Shown piece after piece: positions 23,040 to 33,369 of a DNA stretch of 64,000 nt. This DNA is from Apostichopus japonicus (taxonomy: Eukaryota; Echinodermata; Holothuroidea; Aspidochirotida; Stichopodidae): the NCBI RefSeq assembly GCF_037975245.1, contig NC_092571.1:19798917-19862916 (forward strand), read 5' to 3'. A program made the position numbers and the translations under genes. Each line of letters opens with the position of its first letter. Position 1 is the stretch's first letter. Below the pieces are notes generated by a model that saw only the letters and a list, made by a program, of their open reading frames with translations, made no database searches and was not told where the DNA came from.

Positions 23040-24610
23040 CTACACAACAATGTGGGGTGGGCGGTCGTGTGGATGGGGTACGGGGCAAAATATTGTGTTA
23101 CTGAAAATGTTGCTGGGCTCTTACTGTAGATTGAATGCGTTTCGTCTTGTAAAGCTTTTAAATTGTTCGAACTGTCGTGGAATGTTATTCACGTGTCGAA
23201 CCCACATTTTGACATTGATAAATCCTGTTAATGTAACAACGTGACAAAAGAACATGTCGAGTTCGAAGACCCGTTTACATAGCATGAAGTTCGGGTTTCA
23301 TAAATATTATGATTATTGTCAGAACATTTCTCCGTATTTTATAGCTTACGTCAAACATTATAAGTACTGTTATGACTTATTCTTTAAAAATGACAACGTA
23401 TCGAAAATAAAACATTTACACTTCGGGTTAAATTACTTTAAATTAGACGGTTGAGAAATTAATATCCTAGGTGTAAGGAATTTAACAAGTCTTCCATGGA
23501 GACACATTGCTACACTAGCACCAGCTTCCATAGTTAGAGTTTTTTTTTTTTAAATAATTCCACAATCTTTACAAGAAGGACAGAATGACGAGAATCCAAG
23601 TGTTTAGTAACCAATCGATTATAAATTAAAATAAACACCCTTCCCGCTACAAAATAAATTTATATGCACATATATCAACAATATGTGTTCTGTTATTACT
23701 TTGAGTTCCCTTCAGTGAGTTACGGTTTATATATATATATTACAAACATAGACTTTACGCCATATGACGCTTCCTAGCATTCACTGGGAATCGACCCCCC
23801 CCCCCTACCCAGTTCACCCGCTCAATGTAGCATGACGTCCTCACCCACTGGGCCATGAATGCTGATGTTATGCCCCGAGGTTCGAAAACCAATAAATCAG
23901 AATAATGGTGGTCTTCATTCTACTGTATAGCATAGGCTCGCTACCCATATCGAACAATACTATAGTACTGTTTGGTATAGCGTAGTTTCCCGGGTTCGTT
24001 CCGTTCACTTACAAGATATGTAGATGAATATATGTATCCGTTTTCTTTGGATATCGAAATGAGTCTAATTTGCTTAGTTTTGGCGTCATATTTTCTACGT
24101 TCGTGCATGTATGTGCGTTACACCCCGACCGAATCAAGCGGCATACCAGTGTTTCCGTCTCAATCGAAGAAAGATTTATTGGCAGCCCGCAAATTTTGCT
24201 ATACCTTCCTATTGAGCATCTGTGTAAATTACGTCATGTTTAACGACACCATTTGGCACATAATACGTGAAGAAATGTTTTCAGCGTCAACAGTTTGAAA
24301 TTCTTGCGGACGGAGTTCGCGCGAGCAAAGGGGTAACTAAACTTTCGCAGGGCATCAACACTGTTATGTTGTATAGGGGAACTAGGGCTGAGACTGGGAG
24401 TAGTCCAGTTCAATGAAATAACGCTTAATTTTTCGTGTTCATGGCTTATATTTTCTTTCAAAACGATGTTTGTTCAGAGTTTTAATGGAGGAGGAAGGGC
24501 CATGGAAGTGAATTTTATAACGAAGAAGCGGCGGCAGGGTAAGGGGTAGGGCTACTTCAAGGAGCTCAATTAAATTATTTGTAAATCTGTATGGCAGTGA
24601 TCCAGTACAC
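23040..24610. other. Non-coding interval with one tRNA-like relic
   Basis: AT-rich and mostly unremarkable, apart from the tRNA-like sequence at 23777-23862 and a (TA)n stretch near 23731. Confidence 0.35.
23777..23862 (-). tRNA. tRNA-like pseudogene or SINE head, with a G-run insertion
   Basis: On the minus strand the ends form a perfect 7-bp acceptor stem (GCATTCA with TGAATGC). Box A (TGGCCCAGTGGG) and a box B-like GGTCGATTCCC are present. The anticodon arm is poorly formed and a run of about ten G precedes the T arm. It is therefore not a functional tRNA; a decayed Ser/Leu-like tRNA or a SINE head is more likely. Confidence 0.45.
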
Positions 24611-24618
24611 CTCTGCAG

Positions 24619-25781
24619 CAGTAGGATAACCAGTGGCGACAAGGGCGGGAGCCCCCCAGTCAAAAATCTACAACCCCCCACTTGCCCCCAAATGACATTG
24701 GTTTGCAAAACAAATTATTTGACGAAAATTACAAAATGCATTTAAAGGCTCAGTGAAACCAGTTCGCGGTTGACGTTAATCCGTAATTGGCGGGAATTCT
24801 CAAATTAAAACCAGCCGATTGCGTCTAAAGTTAACTATTATATCGTTATTTTACTTTCTGTCACCGCTAAGAGGTCTCCCATTCCCCTCCCCTCAACACA
24901 CGGGCTACTCAAAGAGATATCCTGCTTCCATGTTTGTTATATCATGTGTATGTTTATAACTGTATACCATCGTTATATTTACCGTCTGAAGTTAATCAGA
25001 TATTGTTAAGTAAATCAAAGGTCGTTTGAGGTCAACAGATGTCCAAGTCAGAGATATTTGAAAATGCGATAACTTCAGAAGTTGCTTGAACTTCAAACTT
25101 GGTATGTACATAGCCCTTGCTAAATACATGTCTACAGTTTCCCTTGATGTCAAAGGTCAATTACAGGTTACAGTCAGAATAAGTCTGTTTATGCTGAAGT
25201 GAAGGTTTGTTTGACCTTCAACCCTCTTTGCATAGGTATGAATGAATCAATTCTGTAAGACTTTCCATCTCTGCTCAGCAATTCAGATCGTTGGAAAATC
25301 TTGTATCGAAAGTTTCTTCTCATATTGGCAAGGAATCACAAAGTCATTTGACTTTCTGGTTGATTTTTAAGTTTATCCAAATTCTAAATTTTATTCGGCA
25401 ATTAACAAATGTTACTGCAAAAACTAACCATCCAATCATAAAGATATATGTAGGCTTTTGTAGACAAAGTGTGATAGATACGTGTATGTACTGTCATCAG
25501 TATGAGAACAGAGCATACAGGGTCATCAACTAAGAGTACAGTGACTTTCTCTACAATATATCAAGTTCATATTATTAATTGGACTATCCCTTCAACAATT
25601 TAGCGGATATAAATTAGGAATAAACTGTTCAATTTTGCTAAAGAAACATTCATAACAGTACCGTTACCATGGTTACAAGCACATGTTTCGGAATGGGGCA
25701 TATTGTAAAAGTACCCACTCGAACCCGCCCCCCCCCCCTCTTCAGCCCCCCCCCCCGATAATGAGCCTAGTTACGCCACTG
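24619..25781. mobile_element. CANNGGCG-family-like element (1.16 kb)
   Basis: A perfect 8-bp duplication CTCTGCAG lies at 24611-24618 and 25782-25789. The right end is GTTACGCCACTG after C runs. The left end is CAGTAGGATAACCAGTGGCG, imperfectly inverted, so the left terminus may have been rebuilt or extended. The interior is non-coding and contains several GAGGTCAA/AGGTCA words. Confidence 0.5.
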
Positions 25782-25811
25782 CTCTGCAGATCCACATTTC
25801 ATTACCAAATT

Positions 25812-25985
25812 TAATTTTGGTATAAAAGTAAGTGGGCCTGACGTTTCGATCCTAGCAGGATCTTCTTCAGAGGCTTAGTGGATCCTGTTAGGTTCGAAAC
25901 GTCAGGCCCACTTACTTTTACACATTCTCTTACACAGGCTCTTGAGTGGTTAAGGAGTTTGCCAACAGTTTTTGTTTTATTTCAA
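25812..25985 (-). repeat. Penelope-like terminal repeat in inverted arrangement
   Basis: The minus strand from 25985 reads AACTGTTGGCAAACTCC, a CTGTGTAAGAG block and GGGCCTGACGTTTCGA. It then turns back on itself: 25823-25848 is the inverted copy of 25892-25917 (AAAAGTAAGTGGGCCTGACG). It is related to 2740-2860. The Penelope-like assignment is inferred from the hammerhead core inside it and the known presence of such ribozymes in these elements. Confidence 0.55.
25836..25874 (-). ncRNA. Hammerhead ribozyme motif (type I, minimal stem III)
   Basis: The minus strand from 25874 reads GCCT, then CTGAAGA (consensus CUGANGA), an unpaired A, GATCC-TGCTA-GGATC (stem II, 5 bp), GAAA, then CGTC and AGGC. 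GCCT and AGGC pair as stem I. GAAA-CGTC has the expected A15.1...U16.1 with cleavage predicted after GUC. The very short ACGT stem III matches the dimer-forming hammerheads known in Penelope-like elements and retrozymes. Activity is untested; the extra A next to stem II may weaken it. Confidence 0.55.
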
Positions 25986-26242
25986 ATTTAAATGTTTATA
26001 GATGAGCATCATATTCATTTTAAAGGGAGAAGTGGGATACAACGTCTGAGTAAAGGAGCCTTTATATTACACTGTGACATACCTTTATGAATATTCATGA
26101 AATGATACAAGACTATCATGACGTATGCCCACAAACATTCAATACGCAGTTACTTCAAGAAATAATGCATAACAAATATTCTGCTCGTAGTGCCGGGTAG
26201 CGGACCACATGAGGTGACGTAAAGACGTGGCTATTTACCGGT

Positions 26243-26434
26243 CGCTTCTCGGCCTTTTATCTTAGATCATGTGTAGTATCTGTTCCCTTTCGATGGGAAT
26301 GGTGATGCACACCGGACGATGATCGCACAGTCACAGTCCCGGTGCAAGGGTACTGGGGTTGAGAGCGGATCAGTCGTTCGGTAGTTTGGTTTTCGTGCCC
26401 AGGTTCTTTCCTGGGCGACTTTTTCTTAAAAAAG
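26243..26434 (+). mobile_element. U2-snRNA-headed retroposon (SINE-like), 192 bp
   Basis: The first ~45 nt match the 5' end of U2 snRNA: CGCTTCTCGGCCTTTT, GATCATGTGTAGTATCTG with a few substitutions that break stem-loop I. The remaining ~145 nt are not U2. They include GTTTGGTTTTCG followed by a hairpin (GCCCAGG...CCTGGGC), a T run and an A-rich 3' end (CTTAAAAAAG). An 11-bp direct repeat TATTTACCGGT flanks it at 26232-26242 and 26435-26445, the signature of LINE-mediated retroposition. Known: SINEs with snRNA-derived heads exist in some animals. A chimeric U2 retropseudogene is the alternative. Confidence 0.7.
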
Positions 26435-27375
26435 TATTTACCGGTTGCCCAACTACAGAATATAATTACAGGCCGCGGTTGTTTTATTACATACAATTAT
26501 TTTTTTGGGTGCAACTAGGTAAGCGAGGGAGGCAGGGGAGTTGATGATCGAACAGTTGCCAAAATGACCAAAGATGACCATTGACTTGGTAGGTACGTTG
26601 AGATCTCAAGAGGGATTGTAGTTGCTTAAAGACCTCGAAATATCCATCACCTGAACTATTCTATGCTGTTTAAGAATGATAATAGCCCATCGTACATCCT
26701 GCCAATTGCGCACTACCTTTAAGAAGTCAACACTGGGTCATTGGTATAATGGATGGCGTTCTCGAGAGATCAAAGATTGCGAATACCTTTTTCCTTTTGG
26801 GAGATTTTGGTGTGAATTTTTCTCTCTGTTGGTCAAACAGGTAGACGTTTGATAAATTTATTACCCCATGACTGGTTACATCTCCCATCAGTTGCCATTG
26901 GATGAGTTTGATCTTCAAACACACACAAAGACACGCACACACACAGAGAAGAGACACGTAACGAGAATAATATCTTAAAAATGTATCTGTCTTAGACTGA
27001 GACCAACAGGGATTTGGGTCATGAACTATATATATATACCTCAATTTAGCGAGGGCGAGGCCCGGTAAAACTTGACGGAATGGACTAAATCTACGAGGTT
27101 ATAGAAAAGGTTTAGGAGAAGATCTAACAACTTTTTTTTTCTTCTAAATCACACCAAGAAGCTTTATATGCCAATTCCAGCATCATAAATATACAGTTAA
27201 ACGTTCTGTATTCCTATATCATTTTCTTAACAAAATTGACAAACTTTATAATGTATGTACATCGTTAATTTATGTATGTCTGTCCAAAGCTATTTATCTC
27301 GGTTGATCTGTTTTTGTTATAAAATCCCATAAAGGGAAATGAGAAGCCCTTGGGTTCGTTTTCTTACTTACTGTA

Positions 27376-27935
27376 GATCTTACTAGTAGAACTCAACTTC
27401 CAATATATTTCTTACTAGTAGAACTCAACTTCCAAGATAGATCTTACTTTGGTTGAACTCAACTTCCAAGATAGATATTACTCATAGGCGTTGGAAGCGG
27501 GGTGGCTGGAAAGGGGGGGGGGGGGCTGCAGCCCCCCAACCAGAATTTTTTGTGAAAATTCGGGCAATATGATGAGAATTTTTCGGACACCTACTGAAAC
27601 AAAAATAATTTGCAATGTGGTTTTCAATGGTTAATCTGATATTATTATCATCATTTATTATCATTTTATTGTAACGACTTCCCCAATAATTATAACCAAT
27701 ATGGAAGGGTAATAACACGGCAAATGATTGTATGTAAATGGCATGCGATGTACTAACCGATGCATGCCTATATGATATGCACATTAAGATGTTGAAAAGT
27801 GTTGGTTATATTTTCGGGCAAGTCGTTACAGCCCCCCCCCCACACCCCGCCCAATCAAATTGGGCTCCTACGCCTATGATCTTACTATATAGTTGAACTC
27901 AACTTCCAAGATAAATCTTACTAGAAGAACTCAAC
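27376..27935. repeat. Short minisatellite (about 34-bp unit) split by a MITE
   Basis: The unit is close to ATCTTACTAGTAGAACTCAA plus CTTCCAAGATAG. About three copies lie at 27376-27482 and two more at 27879-27935, resuming in register after the insertion 27483-27878. Confidence 0.75.
27483..27878. mobile_element. CANNGGCG-family MITE inside a minisatellite (396 bp)
   Basis: It begins CATAGGCGTTGGAAG and ends GCTCCTACGCCTATG. The flanks ATATTACT (27475-27482) and ATCTTACT (27879-27886) match at 7 of 8. A G run near the left end and a C run near the right end could pair. The interior is unrelated to copies 1-3. Confidence 0.75.
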
Positions 27936-27939
27936 TTCC

Positions 27940-30900
27940 AAGTGAACGATAGTGCAGTGACTCGCGGGATTGGTTGTATTTCGCATTGCGCGAGAAATCT
28001 TAAATATGGGATGGGACCACTTGGGATGATCTGTGGGATAGAATGGTTTGTGAAAAATTGTCCCCGTGCTCCCCCCCCCCTCCCGGTTTTTGGACGAACA
28101 GGGTGCTACACATCTAGCTGTCGTTTCGCGCCCTCAAACTGTTTCAGTCAACGATCATTGACGAAACTTTCAGACAATGGAGCTATTACGTAATTACTCC
28201 TTGTGCCAATGAGCAATGTTTTACCATTTTTTCCGCGCTGAGTTTGGGATGAGAGTTTGGTAGGTAGAAAGGGGTGGGGGAAGCCTAAGTAAAACATGTG
28301 AATGAGAAATCCATACCCCCTCCCCTTCCCCTGTTCGGTATCTAACTTTACAAAAGCTTATATATACTTTTGTCTGCGCAAATCAACGCCTTCCTCCTCA
28401 CCACCCCCCCCCCCTTCTTCGCAGCAGGCGTACGTGGCATGACAAACCTAATCGTCGGTTTGTCCATGTTGCAGTTGCATGACCGAAATAAAGTGAGGCT
28501 TTCCTAACCTGTGGTGCACACCACACCCCGCCCCTGAGTGAAACGCAGGACGCAGGGGGGGGGGGCTATAGGCATAAACAACAGAAAGAGTAGATTCCTC
28601 CACAGCTGGTAAAGGGGTGTACACGGGTTTTCTTAGGGGTGCGAGGGGGTTAAATGTAAACTGTATTGGCCCCAAATATGCTAGATATTCAAATATGGCC
28701 ACCTTTGGTCCAAATTCTGAAACTGTTTTTATTACAACCTTCGATGAAATTTTCCTCACTGGGATATTCAGTCAATTTGTGTGTTCCTTAAAATGTCTGA
28801 GAACAATTTGGATAGTAAAGACCTCCAGGAAAGTACTTTTTGTAAACTTCTAGCAATTATAGCATGCTATAATTCGGGGCCTATACAGACTCCCTTTAAG
28901 AAACACATTGCTGTATATATGCAATAGTGATACTACTGTCTGACTGTACCGTTACCAAGGAACGAAGCACCATCACAGACTTACCTACAGCTGGTACACA
29001 ATAGTGTAGTAGCAGCCGCCAGACTAATAGTGAGTCTGTGTTGGTACTCGAATTCTAGCAAAGTTATACATGTACTTGCACTCCGTCTCGTGGATTCGTA
29101 CTCGAGGCTTTTTGAATAGTAGTATAGGAACTGGTGTAAGCTAGTACCCGTGTACTCATACCAAGGAATTTCTATATGTACTCGTAATCTTTCTCTCATA
29201 CTACATGTGAATTAGCCGGTATATATTTATAGGCCTCCTATGTACTGTGTAGTGTGTCTAATACAAGAGTTAACATGCTTACCCTGATTGCCGGATGACT
29301 GCATAAGACAAAACGCCGTCAATATTATTCCTAATTTGATCAACCCCAGCCTTTTTTGAGAAAGTTGCCTAAATTTGCAGGCACGAAATATTTCCATGGT
29401 TTCAAATCACTGTTAGTATCCGCAATCAGATAAAATTCCAACCGATTCATGTTCGTTTACATATCTTTCGACGACACGTGTGACTGCAGTCTTTAGTAGT
29501 AAAGTTGTAATGATTCACGTGTTATCCGATAAACAAGCAGCAAACGCACAGTAACCAAGTTTATCAAAGTATTCCGATCTCGATGTTCAAAAAACCATTT
29601 ACTTTCAAGTTTGTCTTCAAAATGGTATTCTTGTCCATAAAAAAGTATCCCACATTCACATAAGCTCATCCAAAGTATGGTCACGTAAGGAAACTGTTTA
29701 TGTAACTTAAGCCGACGGAATATGAAAACACTGTAGGCCTACTGTGGATTATGGGCGGGTTTCATAGACACGGATACTTATCAGGTCATGGTTACGGTGT
29801 CGCCCGGTGATCATACTTTATGATATATGAAGTGTACCCGGTATATACACCCAAAGATGCGAATGAATCCTAAAACATTTCCGTCCACCCATTGCGTAAT
29901 TTGTCATATCTGATACACTATACCGTTAGGTAATAACCTGTAACCATGGAGGTAAAAACAGAACCATGCTGTAACGCACGAGTTTACGCACGGATTCCAA
30001 AGTGTTGGAATTTCCCCAGACGACATATGCCTATATTTATATTTAATGTTACTGGACTGTATACACGCAGCTTTATTCTAATATAAGGTATACATGTTAA
30101 TATGAGTTTGAAACGATATTATATCTACGGGGACGAGGAATATGTACGACAGGTCGAAATGCTCGTATCAATTTCGAAGTATATGTTTCTTACTTATCAT
30201 TATAGTACTGCTAATACTAACGTTGTGCGAAACCTGGTGACGCGTACTGTGTACTTGCGCAACATCAGGCGCTTTCTGGTAACACGTTGGCATTTTTTTG
30301 TGGTCTTTATTATTTATATATATGTTATACCAAGTATATGAATTATTCACCATTACATACCGCATGGACATATACTTCGATCATATGTAGACACTCTAGA
30401 ATTAACATGGGTATTACATTATCATATGTGGACATATAAGGTGAGTTCCGATTGGCTAGGAATTTTTGTGGGTGCTGTCACTCGACTTAATTCCCACTTT
30501 TAGAATCAAGTTTAGCCATTAATATCTTCTGCAATCAATTAAACAGGTGTACTATGGGACGGTTACAATTATGACGTCAGGCTTCATTCGCCGTCGGATT
30601 CGAGTATTTTACCGTACTATATAGCAGACTTCATTCCATGCATGATTAAAGTAAAGATATGGTTTCGATATCTTTTTTTTTCTGCTTTATCGATCTTATA
30701 TTTATTTATCCATCTGCCTATCTTTCTACCCTTTCTTCTTTGCAACAAACCCGTTTTTAAAACATGTCATTAACTCAACAAGTTATAAGAGCAATATTGT
30801 AACTGAAAAATCAAAGTAAATAAATCCCCCTCCACTTCCCCTTCCCCTCCCCACCCCACCCCCTCACACACACACACACACACACACACAACTCCTCACC

Positions 30901-31810
30901 CTCGTCATTCATAATGCTTTCATCTCTCTCTTGAGATTTTGGATTGAATATGATTTAAATTGTGTTTAGTATAAACGCAAAACGAATAATGTCAGGAAAA
31001 ATCTTAACTTCAGCATGTTATAGCAAGGCATACTTTATACTATATACACAACTTTGCGTATTGAATGTTATTTCAAAACAGATGGGTGTGTGGATGGTAA
31101 AGTACAGTAAGGGAAATAAGGGTGAGGGAGAGGGGGGGGGGGGTATGGAACAGTTATTACTGCAGACAAGTTTCTATTAGGCCTCGTTAGAAGAACTAGG
31201 CGTTACTGTTCCATGAATGAGACAACCTTGTTAAAAAAGTTGGTAAGCAGATGGTGCGAACTGAATGTTAAAAAACAAAACTCTTTTATCTATGAGTAAT
31301 ACTAAACCGGTATCGAAACTATTATTTTACATATTGGATCTGATTCAGCATCGAATGGGGTGTCATAACTCATAGTGACATACTTCAGCTCCACCAGACA
31401 ACTGGGAGATACATCTATGACCTTGAGCTGAAAATAATGAAGAAGCACTTGAAATACTACATGTTACAAGATGATCTTCAGCTTACTTGAAAACAGTTTA
31501 TATTCCGTGGCCTGGTGCTATCTGTTGAAGAGACACGTTTGTTAGGGTTTCAATATAACAACTCACCCCCCCCCCCCAAGACACCCCATATGTTGATTGA
31601 ATAATGTTTCTATGTTCTTTCAAACCTCGAAGTAAATACAACTGGTAACTTATTCTCTTAATTTGCTTTGAAATCTTCAGTACATCTAGACTTTTGAAAT
31701 GTTCTGGTTGGTACCAAGAATATTTGTTTATTTGCTTAGCTCGATAAAACTTGAAGCTTAAAGATAACATGTTATTACATTACCTCTTTCTCTCTCGTTT
31801 TCCTTACTAT
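27940..31810. other. Non-coding interval, no gene recognised
   Basis: Contains C- or G-rich runs (28070, 28400, 28555, 31130), a (CA)n microsatellite at about 30866-30891 and a perfect short palindrome ATTATAGCATGCTATAAT at 28856-28873. No exon-like open segments with credible splice sites were found. Confidence 0.35.
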
Positions 31811-31819
31811 ATTTTTTTT

Positions 31820-32240
31820 GATGATGACGATGACGACGATGACGATGACGACGTAAGCGATGATGACGATGACGATGATGACGACGATGACGACGAAAAC
31901 GATGATGACGATGACGACGACGACGATGATGACTATCACGATGACGACGATGACGACGACGACGATGATGATGACGATGTAAGCGATGATGACGATGACG
32001 ATGATAACGACGATGACGACGAAAACGATGATGACGATGACGATGACGATGATGATGACGATGACTATCACGATGACGACGATGACGAAAATGACGACGA
32101 CGATGACAATGATGACGACGACGATGAGGATGATGACGATGACGATGACTATCACGATGACGACGATGACGACGATGACGACGATGAAGATAATTACGAC
32201 GACATTAACGATGACGACAATTACGACGATGACGATGATA
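31820..32240. repeat. GAT/GAC trinucleotide microsatellite (about 420 bp)
   Basis: Mixed GATGAC/GACGAT repeats with recurring islands (GATGACTATCACGATGACG at about 31928, 32060 and 32144). It yields a 182-codon Asp-rich open frame on the plus strand and Val/Ile or Met/Thr frames elsewhere. This is compositional and not evidence of a gene. Confidence 0.9.
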
Positions 32241-32807
32241 ATACAAACTCGTATAGGGTTGTTTATAAACTATTGATATATAAAACACATATTCCTTAAC
32301 AAGTGGCAGCTGTGAATTATTCAATACGAACGAAAAATGTCTAGTGAACTTCTAGTAAATGTCTTCTACTTTACATTTATAATTGAAATCAAAACAGTTG
32401 TTGTAAGTTCTGCTAGCTTTTATAAAAACTGCAACAAGTCAGTCAGTTGAAAATGATGTCCATAATTTCTTAAACACAATTGCGGAGGGCAAGAATATTC
32501 AAAGTATACAAGAATAGGAGGATTTAATAATATTGAAGTACGTCACTATTAAAGATTTTGCAGGGTTTTAATTAAGTAGGTTTCTATTCTGTAGAAGGGG
32601 GGGGGGGCAGTCTGGAATTATCGATAGCAGAATCAGCAATTAATTTTACTTCAACCATTCAACAACCTAAAATTCAGTAATCTACGTTTAAGCACAATCA
32701 AAGATCAAAGATAGCATGTGTTTCAACAAGAAGTTTCTTACTGAATAACCCATTGTTTCATAAATCTACATGTTTAATAATATATATATTTAATAGTAAT
32801 CGGTATA

Positions 32808-33360
32808 TCCAGGGGCGGCGATTTGTTTGAAATATTGGGGGGGGGGGACATTTGCTTGGGTGCAGATGCGTAGCATTTTCTTACCCGGGGGGGGGGGGCG
32901 AATTACTATCAAAGCGGAGCGCCATCATTGGTTGGCGCGCAGCTTACAAGAAAATTTCTGATTTTGATAGCCCCCCCCCCACCAGATCACCGGAAATGGC
33001 ACTTCTCGGGCTTGAAATTAACCAACCAGATGTACACTTTTGCCTGAGAACCAAGTTTTTCCCAATGGTTTTTTTCCATCCATAACCTTTTACAAGATTG
33101 TCAGCAGTCACACATCATGTAAGACTTCATCGCATCTCCTGTGGATCATTGCTTTGTAGGTAATACTACGTAACGGCCCACAATACCCGTCAGCCCCACT
33201 TTTCAAGGTTTTAAGCCCATTATTTGTTCAGAATTTGAATAATAAATTCACTTCAAACATACCCATAATGTTGCACAAAATTTCATATATGAACAACCAA
33301 TATAGAAAAACCCTCCTTCAACCCCTAACAGACCGGTCAAAATTGCACGAGAAGAGGGAA
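32808..33360. repeat. Dispersed repeat, sister of 11634-12130
   Basis: It starts CAGGGGCGGCGATT with a G run, has a second start (GATGCGTAGCATTTTC then a G run) and the AAGCGGAGCGCCATCAT core at 32914. It then follows 11690-12130 closely to about 33350, where the 29-bp minisatellite begins. No right terminus was seen, so the copy may be truncated by the satellite. Confidence 0.65.
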
Positions 33361-33369
33361 GTATATGAT

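Noticed and set aside
26243-26290. Functional U2 snRNA gene
   Set aside because: Only the first ~45 nt match; stem-loop I is disrupted and later U2 domains are missing. Flanking duplication and A-rich tail indicate retroposition.
31751-32299. 182-codon poly-Asp frame
   Set aside because: It is wholly explained by the GAT/GAC microsatellite; every frame of such a repeat is open. No conserved domain.
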